From Opitutia bacterium UBA3151 (GTDB lineage: Bacteria; Verrucomicrobiota; Verrucomicrobiia; Opitutales; Seribacteraceae): a stretch of DNA of 23,232 bases. Shown piece after piece: positions 1 to 8,105 of the stretch. The stretch is from the NCBI GenBank assembly GCA_002364975.1, contig DEYT01000029.1, positions 1 to 23,232 on the forward strand, given 5' to 3'. The notes under the pieces were generated by a model. It was not told the DNA's origin. It searched no databases and saw only the letters and a program-made list of their open reading frames with translations. Each line of letters opens with the position of its first letter. The first letter of the stretch is position 1. Both the position numbers and the translations under genes were made by a program.

Positions 1-144
1 GAAACAAAGGAAGAAGTCAAAGAGGAAGAACCTGTGGCAGAGGCAAATGCGGAAGCTGCGGAAAAACCTAAGGCAGAGGCAAAAGAAGAAATTTCAGAGG
101 TTAACCCGGACGATGTGAAGGAAGAAAAGGAGGGGGAATCTTAA
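1..144 (+). CDS. rpsP: Probable C-terminal tail of 30S ribosomal protein S16 (partial)
   Basis: An open frame enters from the left edge and stops at TAA 142-144. The visible 47 residues are almost entirely Glu, Lys, Ala, Pro and Val, a low-complexity charged tail with no fold of its own. The S16 identity is inferred from position: trmD and rplS follow directly, as in the widespread rpsP-(rimM)-trmD-rplS operon. Extended acidic or Ala/Glu-rich S16 tails occur in Verrucomicrobia and relatives. The S16 core lies outside the window, so another ribosome-associated protein with a charged tail cannot be excluded. Confidence 0.55.
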   Translation, partial: ETKEEVKEEEPVAEANAEAAEKPKAEAKEEISEVNPDDVKEEKEGES

Positions 145-191
145 CCCCATTCTATTTCTTTTCTTTCCCATTATGTTTTCACTAAGTAACC

Positions 192-899
192 ATGATTCGC
201 ATGATGAGCCCAGCTTTGCGTTTCGACGTCTTGTCACTTTTTCCAAAGTCAGTGGATGGCTTTGCTGAAGAAAGTATTCTTGGAAAGGCAGTAGAACAAG
301 GAATTATAGAAATCAATGCCCTTGATATACGGCGATGGGCAAAAGGAAAACACAGAGAAACGGACGATCGTCCTTTTGGTGGTGGAGCTGGCATGGTGCT
401 GAAGCCAGAACCCATATTTGAGGCTATTGAAGAAGTCTCGACCGAGCATACCAAAGTTATTTTTGCTACTCCAGACGGTGAACCTTTTAACACTGATATT
501 GCCAAGGAGTTATCAAGAGAATCTCATCTTGTTTTTTTAAGTGGCCATTATGAAGGTGTCGACCAAAGGGTAAGAGATCATTTGATTCACCGAGAAATTA
601 GTATTGGTGATTATGTCATTACCAACGGTACCTTGGCTTCTGCTGTCATGATCGATGGGATAGCACGTCATATCCCAGGAGTGCTCGGGGATCCCGAATC
701 ACTTCTTGAGGAGTCCTTTGAGGGTAACGAATTATCACACCCTCAATATACTCGTCCGAATGATTTTAGAGGTTTGAAAGTTCCCGAGATCCTTCTTTCT
801 GGAAATCATGAAGAGATTACCAAATGGAGGCAAGCACAGCGCTCCCTCAAAACCCAAAGAATCCGTCCCGATTTATTGAATACTGAATCTAAAAATTAA
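192..899 (+). CDS. trmD: tRNA (guanine(37)-N1)-methyltransferase TrmD
   Basis: TrmD transfers a methyl group from SAM to N1 of G37 in tRNAs reading CNN-type codons, which prevents +1 frameshifting. It is a SPOUT (trefoil-knot) enzyme and acts as a dimer. The family landmarks are clear and in order: RPFGGGAGMV near residue 60, LSGHYEGVDQRV near 115, the knot segment IGDYVITNGTLASAVMIDG near 140, and HPQYTRPNDFRG near 185. The 235 residues match the usual length. Start codons at 192, 201 and 204 are all possible; none has a clear ribosome binding site, and 204 would give MSPALRFDVLSLFP. It sits 47 bases after the upstream stop and 12 bases before rplS, as in the conserved ribosomal operon. Confidence 0.97.
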   Translation: MIRMMSPALRFDVLSLFPKSVDGFAEESILGKAVEQGIIEINALDIRRWAKGKHRETDDRPFGGGAGMVLKPEPIFEAIEEVSTEHTKVIFATPDGEPFNTDIAKELSRESHLVFLSGHYEGVDQRVRDHLIHREISIGDYVITNGTLASAVMIDGIARHIPGVLGDPESLLEESFEGNELSHPQYTRPNDFRGLKVPEILLSGNHEEITKWRQAQRSLKTQRIRPDLLNTESKN

Positions 900-911
900 C
901 TGAGAAGAATT

Positions 912-1286
912 ATGAATAACCAACTGCTCGACGAAATTACAAACGAATATTTGAAAGAACGTGAACCTTTTAAGGTTGGAGACGGGGTTAATGTACATGT
1001 AAGAGTTAGAGAAGGTGGAAAAGAACGGATCCAGATATTTAAAGGAATTGTTATTGCTCGCAAAGGTTCGGGTATTCATGAAACTTTTACCGTTCGCCGT
1101 ATTGCATCCGGAGTTGGAGTAGAAAGAGTCTTTCCTGTGCATTCTCCACTTATCGACAAAGTGGAAGTTGATCGAGAGAGTGTTACCATGAGAGCAAGAA
1201 TGTATTACCTTAGGGACCGCATTGGTAAAGAAGCCATTAAGGTGAAGGAAAAACGCCTTTTTGAAGCCAAGAAAAAAGCCAAGTAA
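912..1286 (+). CDS. rplS: 50S ribosomal protein L19
   Basis: L19 lies at the 30S-50S interface of the ribosome. The 124-residue product has the family pattern: an N-terminal helix with PFKVGDGVNVHVRV, then RIQIFKGIVIARKGSG, FTVRRIASGVGVERVFPVHSP and a basic C-terminal tail that includes RDRIGKEAIKVKEKR. It starts 12 bases after the trmD stop, so the two are almost certainly cotranscribed. It ends 45 bases before the convergent stop of the next gene. No convincing rho-independent terminator is visible in that gap. Confidence 0.97.
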   Translation: MNNQLLDEITNEYLKEREPFKVGDGVNVHVRVREGGKERIQIFKGIVIARKGSGIHETFTVRRIASGVGVERVFPVHSPLIDKVEVDRESVTMRARMYYLRDRIGKEAIKVKEKRLFEAKKKAK

Positions 1287-1331
1287 ATCTTCGGTTTCTT
1301 CTTCTTCGGAGTAATTTAAGAAGTTGAAAAC

Positions 1332-2768
1332 CTAACTTGTTCTAAGAAGGTTTAGCCTTTTGGGACTCAAGAAAGCATCCAATAACTTTCTACCATGAGC
1401 AAAGGTGAGTTGAGCATCCTTTGCTGAAAGAACTTCATTGTAGATGGAATAAAGCTTCTTGCCGTACTCAATTTGAGAAAATTGGAGCTTAACTGCCTTT
1501 TGGTTCCGTTCAACAACATCGCCAGTGGGCAGATTCAAAGGGATTTGTTCCCTGATTCTATCTGCTTCGATTTTTGAACCACTTAGCTTAGTTAAAATTT
1601 GTTTCTGCAAACACTCATCTAACCGACCAAAATCCACTTTTCCATTTTGCACTATGGAATGGTAAGCTTGATCCACACCGTTTTTGGGTAGGACAACTTC
1701 ATAACTCTGGTAAAAACCCTCCAAGTTTTTTTGAATGGATGTTCTTAATTTTTTGGGTTTATCTAAAAAGTCGAGACTAACCTCGCACCTTGAATAAAGA
1801 TTTTGGAGGTTGATTCCAAGATTTTCAAAATCTTTGGTTATCTCTGGAATATTGCGACCGCAAAGCCCCTTACCGAATGTCCATGGCTCGAGAAATCCAA
1901 GCCCAAATCCTTCCGCTATACTTGTGCTCACAATCGCTTCTGCATGAGCGACCATATCTAAAAAAGATGCGGTGCTTTTCTCACCAAGACCATAGGTTAA
2001 GTTTAAGTTAAGCTCGGAGGTAAATTGTTTCCATTGATTAAATTCTCTTTGAAAATTTGGGTTCGTTGGACCAAGGCTGTTGGCAAAATACTTTTCTGGA
2101 TGAACCAGAGAAAGAAGCGCTAATTCACCCAGGTTTTTTCGGCGAACAGCACGGACTGGGTATAGAAAGAGGTTTTCGGGTAAGGATGGAACCTTCCGAT
2201 GGACAAGATTTTCATCGTAATCTGGGATTGCATTGGCAAGAAGATGGGCTTTGCTCGGCGAATCCTCCAGCATTTTTTGAAGGTAAGAAAGGTCTCGGTG
2301 ATTAAGGGCTGCATAATGAATTCCAGAGGTACTTGGATAAAGAAACTGATAGCTTTCTGACAAGGCTTTGTAATTTCCCGGCCTTCCATCTTCCGCGAAG
2401 TCATGAGGGTGTAGCAACATGCGGGCTCCCTTTTGAGCTAGTTTTGCAAGAGCGAGGGGCAAGGCAGGATTTTTCCCTAAGGAATGGTTGTGGATATGCC
2501 AAATATCAGGAACTGAACCCAATGCCATTTGGGCAACATCTTCCATTTCTTTAGACAAGGTTTCAGCTCGGACTGCGTTTTCTGGAGTTGTGTAATCAAG
2601 ACCTTGAACCAGATAAGCATTGGAGATGCCGGAGCCTTTATACTGACGACCACTAAGAACAACCGCTTCAATTTCAATGCCGGCATCTTTCCACGCCTGC
2701 AAAGTGTTCTCGATCACACGAGTCACTCCACCTGGTTCGAGGTGGTAATGAACAATCGCAACTTTCAT
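1332..2768 (-). CDS. GT4-family glycosyltransferase of the solute cluster
   Basis: The 478-residue product is a GT-B fold glycosyltransferase. The N-terminal nucleotide-fold start (HYHLEPGGVTRVIE, residues 8-20) is typical of GT4, as are the central LYPVRAVRRKNLGE (about 202-215) and the EGFGLGFLE signature (286-294) with its two Glu spaced by seven residues. About 150 residues follow the signature, longer than most GT4 enzymes, and I recognise no domain in them. It lies 28 bases downstream of the GpgS gene and is probably in the same transcript. It may add a further sugar to glucosyl-(phospho)glycerate, or make another glycoside. Donor and acceptor cannot be read from the sequence. Confidence 0.85.
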   Translation of the reverse strand: MKVAIVHYHLEPGGVTRVIENTLQAWKDAGIEIEAVVLSGRQYKGSGISNAYLVQGLDYTTPENAVRAETLSKEMEDVAQMALGSVPDIWHIHNHSLGKNPALPLALAKLAQKGARMLLHPHDFAEDGRPGNYKALSESYQFLYPSTSGIHYAALNHRDLSYLQKMLEDSPSKAHLLANAIPDYDENLVHRKVPSLPENLFLYPVRAVRRKNLGELALLSLVHPEKYFANSLGPTNPNFQREFNQWKQFTSELNLNLTYGLGEKSTASFLDMVAHAEAIVSTSIAEGFGLGFLEPWTFGKGLCGRNIPEITKDFENLGINLQNLYSRCEVSLDFLDKPKKLRTSIQKNLEGFYQSYEVVLPKNGVDQAYHSIVQNGKVDFGRLDECLQKQILTKLSGSKIEADRIREQIPLNLPTGDVVERNQKAVKLQFSQIEYGKKLYSIYNEVLSAKDAQLTFAHGRKLLDAFLSPKRLNLLRTS

Positions 2769-2796
2769 CGATAAAATTCGATGTTATAACTTTCGT

Positions 2797-3780
2797 TTAT
2801 TGGTTCCGGTTCCGGTAACCTTCAATATCAATCATCGGAGGTCTTTCTTCTTCAATGACTTCTTGAATGACCTGATTGTAAAACCCCTCATCAACCTCAA
2901 ATCTTCGGTAAAAAGTTTCCATGTTTGGCATCTGGTCAATCTTACCTTGAGCATGCAAGCGATTGAAAAAGGTTTGCAAGATTCCAAAGCTCATTTTGCC
3001 GAGGGCGTTTGTTGTTTGATTACGATGAACTCGTCGATCCAAGTCGGTCTGGGCAAAAGCCTCCAATCCAAATTTCTCGTAGAGATCAAGCAGGTGTGAA
3101 GTTTCAACCCCGTAGCCTATCGGAAACGGAATGACTTCAAGAACCTCGCGGCGAGCCGCATACTCACCTGATAAAGGTTGTACAATGTTAGTAAGTTCTG
3201 GATAAAATAGGGAGAACAAAGGGCGAATCAAAATCTCAGTTACTCTTCCCCCTCCACTTGAGCGTAAACCAGAGGAATAGTTGAGGGGACGGTCGTAGAA
3301 AGCCTTTACATATTGCACCTCATCTTTTCGAATAAGAGGAGCTATTAATCCATAAACAAATCGAGGATGAATATTTGAAATATCCGCGTCGACATAGCAG
3401 ATTATATCCCCTTTCAATTGATGAATCGCTTTCCATAGGTTTTCACCTTTACCTCTTTTATCCCCCACTTCTGGTAAAATATCCGAGGCGAGGTAGACAT
3501 CAGCTCCAAAATTGCTGGCAACCTCTAAGGTTTTATCAGTAGAACCAGAATCAATCACTGCAAATTCGTCAATTAAAGGGTAGCGTTCCATCAATTCCGA
3601 GCGAAGAATCAATACCTCCTTACCAATGGTTTTTTCTTCATTTAGGGTTGGAATACAAAGTGAAATTTTAAGCCCTTTCTTTTCCTTTTCTTCCACTAGT
3701 TTAAGAATGTCCCAAAATTCTCCATGGTGGAAAGTATTCTCCTCTAGCCATTTTTGATTATTTCCAGTCACGATTCGCAA
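2797..3780 (-). CDS. gpgS: Glucosyl-3-phosphoglycerate synthase (GT81)
   Basis: GpgS transfers glucose from an NDP-glucose to 3-phospho-D-glycerate, the first step to glucosylglycerate, a compatible solute and a precursor of mannosylglucosylglycerate. The 327-residue GT-A protein resembles the mycobacterial family closely. It has IPTLNEEKTIG (43-53), IDSGSTDKT (76-84), a metal-binding DAD motif (131-133), GGGRVTE (176-182), IVQPLSGEYAARREVL (199-214), GYGVE (222-226) and a late His in VHRNQ (252) where the family has its metal His. Its start overlaps the end of the upstream M20-like gene by 13 bases, which suggests translational coupling. No adjacent GpgP/MggB-type phosphatase is visible in the window. 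Confidence 0.9.
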   Translation of the reverse strand: MRIVTGNNQKWLEENTFHHGEFWDILKLVEEKEKKGLKISLCIPTLNEEKTIGKEVLILRSELMERYPLIDEFAVIDSGSTDKTLEVASNFGADVYLASDILPEVGDKRGKGENLWKAIHQLKGDIICYVDADISNIHPRFVYGLIAPLIRKDEVQYVKAFYDRPLNYSSGLRSSGGGRVTEILIRPLFSLFYPELTNIVQPLSGEYAARREVLEVIPFPIGYGVETSHLLDLYEKFGLEAFAQTDLDRRVHRNQTTNALGKMSFGILQTFFNRLHAQGKIDQMPNMETFYRRFEVDEGFYNQVIQEVIEEERPPMIDIEGYRNRNQ

Positions 3781-4955
3781 AGTCCTTGGTCAATCGCACG
3801 CAAAAGGGTGATCATTTGAGCAATGCCTGAATAAAGCGGCTCGAGTTTAATAGATTCGTTGGCTTCTCGCAAATTTTCAGCTTGGGTCAAACCTAGTGTG
3901 ACTCCTGGATGACCCGCTAAAATGATCGAGTTGAGATCGCCCGTAGATGGGTCAACAGCCGGGGTTATTCCTGCCTCACTCATAATGCTTCTGGTTGTTT
4001 TTACCAAAGGGTGGGTGAAGGGGATTCCACAGTTTTGTCTTTTGGCTACCACCTCCATTTTTACTTCAAGTCCAGTCTCCAAAGAATACTGTTCACACAA
4101 TTCGTTTACCTGTGCTTCCATTTCTTCGACAACTTCATCCCCTTCGCTCGAAATCTCAAATCGGAGAATTCCACTCTTTGGAGAAGTGTTAAAACTCGAT
4201 CCTGAATGAATTTCTCCAAAAACCATTTTGGTCTTGGGTTCTTTGGGAACCGGTATCTCCATTACTTTGCTTACCAGACGAGTGAGGTGAGAAATTGCTC
4301 CTGCAGCCCCAAAACGGTTCCAGTCATAATTACTAGGCAAGCAAAGATTGATTTGGCCCCGTAATGCCCCAAGGCCAGAGTAGCTAAGCCTTCCCTGTTC
4401 CGCACCTTCAACACAAATACCAGCACGAATGGGTCGTTGTTTGGTTTCTAGGAAACCGCGTGAGCCCTCTAAGTTGGCGACACCTAAGCTCTTGGTATTG
4501 ATCAAAAGCAAAATATCATCCTTTAATTGAATCCCAAGTTTATCGAGCAATTTAGGCAGTCCCACAATCGCGGCCATTCCAATTGCATTATCCGCAATAC
4601 CAGGACCTGAAATTGAGTCGGAGCCCACATTTAGAACATGCCTCACTTCTGGACCAAATACTGAATCCGCATGGGCCATAACCAAAATGGTAGAATTACC
4701 AACTTTTCCAGGTAAAATTCCAGAAGCGTTCCCAAATTCATCAATTTCCGGATTATCCAATCCGTTTTCACGAAAGCGATCCAGTGCTAATCGTACGCGT
4801 TCTTCTTCTCCAAAAGTGGGAGCAGGAATCTCTCCAAGCAATACAGCATCAGTCAGGTAGGTTTCACGATTTTCTCGCAAACTTTTAATCAAAGAAGGAA
4901 TATCCTTCAGTAAAGATTCTAAGGTCATGCCCCCCGCCATACTTTGAATAGTCAT
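3768..4955 (-). CDS. M20-like metallopeptidase homologue lacking key catalytic residues
   Basis: The 395-residue product has the two-domain layout of M20 aminoacylase/peptidase-like hydrolases. The first metal motif is present (AHAD, His95 and Asp97) and so is the bridging Asp (GPGIADN, Asp122). Where active members have the Glu-Glu pair (general base plus metal ligand, before a G-DLRG-like turn), this protein reads NTKSLGVANLEG (153-164). The C-terminal segment that normally supplies the last metal His reads LGLTQAENLREANE and has no His. It therefore looks like a pseudoenzyme or an enzyme with altered chemistry. It leads the minus-strand gene set and overlaps gpgS. Starts at 4955, 4940 and 4928 are possible; an AGAGGA lies directly before the first, too close to be a normal ribosome binding site. 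Confidence 0.75.
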   Translation of the reverse strand: MTIQSMAGGMTLESLLKDIPSLIKSLRENRETYLTDAVLLGEIPAPTFGEEERVRLALDRFRENGLDNPEIDEFGNASGILPGKVGNSTILVMAHADSVFGPEVRHVLNVGSDSISGPGIADNAIGMAAIVGLPKLLDKLGIQLKDDILLLINTKSLGVANLEGSRGFLETKQRPIRAGICVEGAEQGRLSYSGLGALRGQINLCLPSNYDWNRFGAAGAISHLTRLVSKVMEIPVPKEPKTKMVFGEIHSGSSFNTSPKSGILRFEISSEGDEVVEEMEAQVNELCEQYSLETGLEVKMEVVAKRQNCGIPFTHPLVKTTRSIMSEAGITPAVDPSTGDLNSIILAGHPGVTLGLTQAENLREANESIKLEPLYSGIAQMITLLRAIDQGLCES

Positions 4956-5030
4956 TCCTCTCGAATTACGAAAATCTCGGGCAAGAAGCCACGTTAAATT
5001 TTAATTCTTTTTTTATTGGTTGAAAAAAGG

Positions 5031-5043
5031 GCAGGTATCCTGC
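5031..5043. promoter_or_regulatory. Inverted repeat in the divergent promoter region
   Basis: A perfect 5-base inverted repeat with a 3-base spacer (GCAGG-TAT-CCTGC) sits in the 129-base gap between the two divergent solute-cluster gene sets. It could be a dimeric regulator site serving both directions. A short palindrome in one gap can occur by chance, and no regulator gene is encoded nearby, so this is a weak call. Confidence 0.25.
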
Positions 5044-5084
5044 ATCACCCAGAGAGTAAAGTGTTTCATCTAATTTTTTAAATC

Positions 5085-6341
5085 ATGTCTAAAAATATAG
5101 GATTTATTTCCACTCGATTTGCCGGTCAAGATGGTGTTTCCTTAGAAAGTGCTAAATGGGCTGAAGTACTCTGGGAGGATAGACATGTTAGTTTTTGGTA
5201 CAGTGGTGAGAGTGATCGGAACCCTGATATTAGCTTTGTTGTTCCCGAAGCCTACTTTGGTTTTTCAGAAAACAAATGGATAAATCAAAGGATCTGGGGA
5301 GCTGGAAAACGAGATAGGTTTGTAACAGAGAGAATTCGAGCATTGGCTGACTACCTCAAGTGCACTCTATATCGTTTCGTTGAGAAATACAGCATCGATA
5401 TTCTCATTCCACAAAACTGTTTAGCAATCCCCATGCACTTACCCTTGGGAATTGCAGTGACAGAATTTCTCTCTGAAACCCGAATTCCTGCGATTGCCCA
5501 TCACCATGATTTCTTTTGGGAACGCACTCGCTTTTCAGTCAATTCAGTTCCTGAATATCTTGATATGTCTTTCCCGCCCACGCTTCCAAATATGAGAGAT
5601 GTGGTCATCAACCAAGAGGCACAGGAGCAACTTGCTTTACGTAAGGGCTCTTCCTCGCTGGTCATTCCCAATGTTTTTGATTTCGATAATCCTCCCGATC
5701 AGCTCGATGGGTATGCTTCAGATGTCCGTTCCGAACTTGGTTTAGAAGAAGATGATTTTTTTATCTTGCAGCCAACTCGGGTGGTGCCACGCAAAGGAAT
5801 TGAGCAAGCGATTAAGTTAGTAAGCCTACTCAAGGATCCAAAATGTAAGTTGGTTATTTCTCACGAAGCGGGAGATGAGGGCTATGAGTATCTTGGCATG
5901 CTTGAACAACTAGCCAAGGAGGAAGAGGTTGATATGCGAGTGGTTGCTCATCGAGTTGGAGAGGTCCGGCAACGAGACTCGGAGGGACGAAAGATATATA
6001 CGCTTTGGGATCTCTATCATCATGCAGACTTCGTTACTTATCCGAGCACTTACGAGGGGTTTGGTAATGCACTGCTTGAAGCAATCTATTTTCGAAAGCC
6101 AGTCCTTATAAATCGCTACTCAATTTTTGTTCGCGATATTGAGCCAAAGGGATTCAGGCTGTTGACCATAGATGGATTCATAACCCCTTCAATTTCTAAG
6201 AGAGTCGAACAAATTCTTCACGATTCCCAACTTCGAGAGGAAATTGTGAGCCACAATTATGAAGTAGCTCGCCAGTTTTATTCTTATTCCGTTGTGCGTG
6301 GCAACCTTCGTGCATTCATTGCCAGCCTAACCGGTTACTGA
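5085..6341 (+). CDS. GT4-family glycosyltransferase, candidate mannosylglucosyl-3-phosphoglycerate synthase
   Basis: The 418-residue GT-B protein opens with NIGFISTRFAGQDGVSLESA. It has a histidine-rich HHHDFFWERTRF segment (139-150), a donor-domain motif PTRVVPRKGIEQA (230-242) and the GT4 signature EGFGNALLE (324-332) with paired Glu324 and Glu332. It starts the plus-strand gene set, and the phosphorylase gene begins three bases after its stop. Given gpgS across the divergent gap, a role in extending glucosyl-3-phosphoglycerate, for example by mannose from GDP-mannose as in mannosylglucosylglycerate synthesis, is plausible. The substrate assignment is inference; only the GT4 family is supported directly. 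There is no clear ribosome binding site. Confidence 0.85.
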   Translation: MSKNIGFISTRFAGQDGVSLESAKWAEVLWEDRHVSFWYSGESDRNPDISFVVPEAYFGFSENKWINQRIWGAGKRDRFVTERIRALADYLKCTLYRFVEKYSIDILIPQNCLAIPMHLPLGIAVTEFLSETRIPAIAHHHDFFWERTRFSVNSVPEYLDMSFPPTLPNMRDVVINQEAQEQLALRKGSSSLVIPNVFDFDNPPDQLDGYASDVRSELGLEEDDFFILQPTRVVPRKGIEQAIKLVSLLKDPKCKLVISHEAGDEGYEYLGMLEQLAKEEEVDMRVVAHRVGEVRQRDSEGRKIYTLWDLYHHADFVTYPSTYEGFGNALLEAIYFRKPVLINRYSIFVRDIEPKGFRLLTIDGFITPSISKRVEQILHDSQLREEIVSHNYEVARQFYSYSVVRGNLRAFIASLTGY

Positions 6342-6344
6342 TCC

Positions 6345-8105
6345 ATGAACCCAACCATAAATAATTCCGTTATCAAGCATGTTTCATCTGCCAAGCTAAA
6401 AACTATTCGTAAGCGTTTAGCCCGACTTTATGGTGTAAGTCAGGCGGACGCACTTCTTGAGCGTTTTTATCTCATGGTTGGTCGTTATGGTGTAGGAGTA
6501 GATTCAAGCAGGAAGAATCAAGAATTAACCCAACGAGATACGATGTTGATTACTTATGCGGATATGGTTTACGAGGATGAAGGCCATCCCTTAAATTCCT
6601 TGCGGGATTTTTGTACCGCTCGTCTAAAAGGAGCATTTTCGACTATTCATATCCTTCCTTTTTACCCTTGGACTTCTGATGATGGATTTTCGGTGGTTGA
6701 TTATCGGGAAGTCGACTCCCGCTACGGATCATGGGAAGATGTGAGTAAGCTTTCCGAAGAATTTGAACTTATGTTTGATCTTGTTCTCAATCATTGCTCT
6801 TCAAAGAGTCCATGGTTTAAGGATTGGGTATCAGGGGTCGAGCCAGGAAGAAACTACATTATGGAGGTAGATGAAAAAATGGATTTATCCATCGTTGTTC
6901 GGCCTCGGGCTACGCCTCTGCTTACCCCTTATCAGACACGAGAAGGTGAGCGATTTGTTTGGACTACATTCAGTGCTGATCAAGTTGATCTTGATTGGAC
7001 CAGTCCGGATCTTCTTTTTGAATTTCTTGATATTATACTTTACTATATTTCGATTGGTTGCCGGATACTTCGGCTTGATGCAGTGGCTTTTCTTTGGAAA
7101 AAAATTGGTACAAATTGCCTGCACCTTCCTGAGACTCATCAGGTTATCAAATTAATTCGGAACTTTTTAGAGGTAGTGTCCCCAGAAGTTGTCATTTTAA
7201 CTGAAACCAATGTGCCTCATGAAGAAAATATTTCATATTTCGGAAGAGGAGACGAAGCACATGCGGTTTATCAGTTTTCCCTTCCTCCACTGCTCCTGCA
7301 TGGATTATTGAGTGGGACTGCTTCTCATCTTACTGACTGGGCAAAGAATTTGGCAGCACCGCCCAAAGGTTGTCATTTTTTGAATTTCACTGCGAGCCAT
7401 GACGGGATTGGAGTTCGTCCATTGGAGGGGATTCTACCTCAAACTGAAGTGTTAAGTTTGGCTGAGGAAATCCGCAAAAAAGGTGGCTTTGTATCGATGC
7501 GAAAATTAGAAAATGGAACAGAAAGTCCTTATGAATTGAATTCTACTTATCTTTCCGCACTTGCTGATCCAGAGAATGTAGAGCTTGGGCAAGCTCGTTT
7601 CCTCTGTTCCCAAGCTGTTGCTTTATCTATGAAAGGAATACCTGCGGTCTACTTTCATTCACTTTGCGGAACGCCAAATTTTCTCGATGGTGTAAAAGAG
7701 ACCGGTCAAAATCGAACGATTAACCGGAGGAAGTGGAAACTTTCCGAGTTGGAAGATACCCTTAGAGATGATACCTCATCCTCGGGGGAAATCTTTGCTT
7801 GGTATACCCGAACTTTACGAAGCCGATCTGCATGCCCTGCCTTTCACCCAGATGCTCCGCAAACCGTTCATGAACTTGGGCCTTCTTTTTTTGCCCTTGA
7901 AAGAAAATCAATCGACCAAACTTTGACCGTCTTTTGTTTGTTTAATTTTACTGCCGAAGTCTGCAGTGTATCCTCAATGGATGTATTCAAGAGCATTTTT
8001 CCAGAGGGAAAGGCGCGTGATTTGATTGGTGGGGGTGAGGTGGTTTGGGGTAAAGACCCTTTGACTTTACGTCCTTACCAAGCTCTGTGGTTATCAACGA
8101 ATTGA
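6345..8105 (+). CDS. GH13_18 glycoside phosphorylase, probable glucosylglycerate phosphorylase
   Basis: The 586-residue protein is a GH13 enzyme of the sucrose phosphorylase subfamily. The nucleophile is Asp245 in RILRLDAVAF, the acid/base is Glu287 in VVILTETN, and the transition-state stabiliser is Asp353 in TASHDGIG. The segment RPRATPLLTPY with FVWTTFSADQVDLDW (about 187-218) resembles the YcjM-like and glucosylglycerate phosphorylase branch more than classical sucrose phosphorylases. Such enzymes reversibly split an alpha-glucoside with phosphate into glucose-1-phosphate and the acceptor, here probably glycerate. The neighbouring gpgS supports glucosylglycerate over sucrose. The gene lies three bases after the GT4 gene and overlaps the next gene at its stop. 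Acceptor specificity is inferred from context. Confidence 0.85.
   Translation: MNPTINNSVIKHVSSAKLKTIRKRLARLYGVSQADALLERFYLMVGRYGVGVDSSRKNQELTQRDTMLITYADMVYEDEGHPLNSLRDFCTARLKGAFSTIHILPFYPWTSDDGFSVVDYREVDSRYGSWEDVSKLSEEFELMFDLVLNHCSSKSPWFKDWVSGVEPGRNYIMEVDEKMDLSIVVRPRATPLLTPYQTREGERFVWTTFSADQVDLDWTSPDLLFEFLDIILYYISIGCRILRLDAVAFLWKKIGTNCLHLPETHQVIKLIRNFLEVVSPEVVILTETNVPHEENISYFGRGDEAHAVYQFSLPPLLLHGLLSGTASHLTDWAKNLAAPPKGCHFLNFTASHDGIGVRPLEGILPQTEVLSLAEEIRKKGGFVSMRKLENGTESPYELNSTYLSALADPENVELGQARFLCSQAVALSMKGIPAVYFHSLCGTPNFLDGVKETGQNRTINRRKWKLSELEDTLRDDTSSSGEIFAWYTRTLRSRSACPAFHPDAPQTVHELGPSFFALERKSIDQTLTVFCLFNFTAEVCSVSSMDVFKSIFPEGKARDLIGGGEVVWGKDPLTLRPYQALWLSTN

Noticed and set aside
1287..1360. 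Terminator between rplS and the convergent GT4 gene
   Set aside because: Only a 6-base AAACCT/AGGTTT pairing with a long loop is present and it overlaps the GT4 coding end; there is no T-tract in a useful place.
6345..8105. Naming the GH13_18 enzyme sucrose phosphorylase
   Set aside because: No sucrose genes are nearby, the LLTPY/WTTFSADQVDLDW segment resembles the glucosylglycerate phosphorylase branch, and gpgS is in the same cluster.
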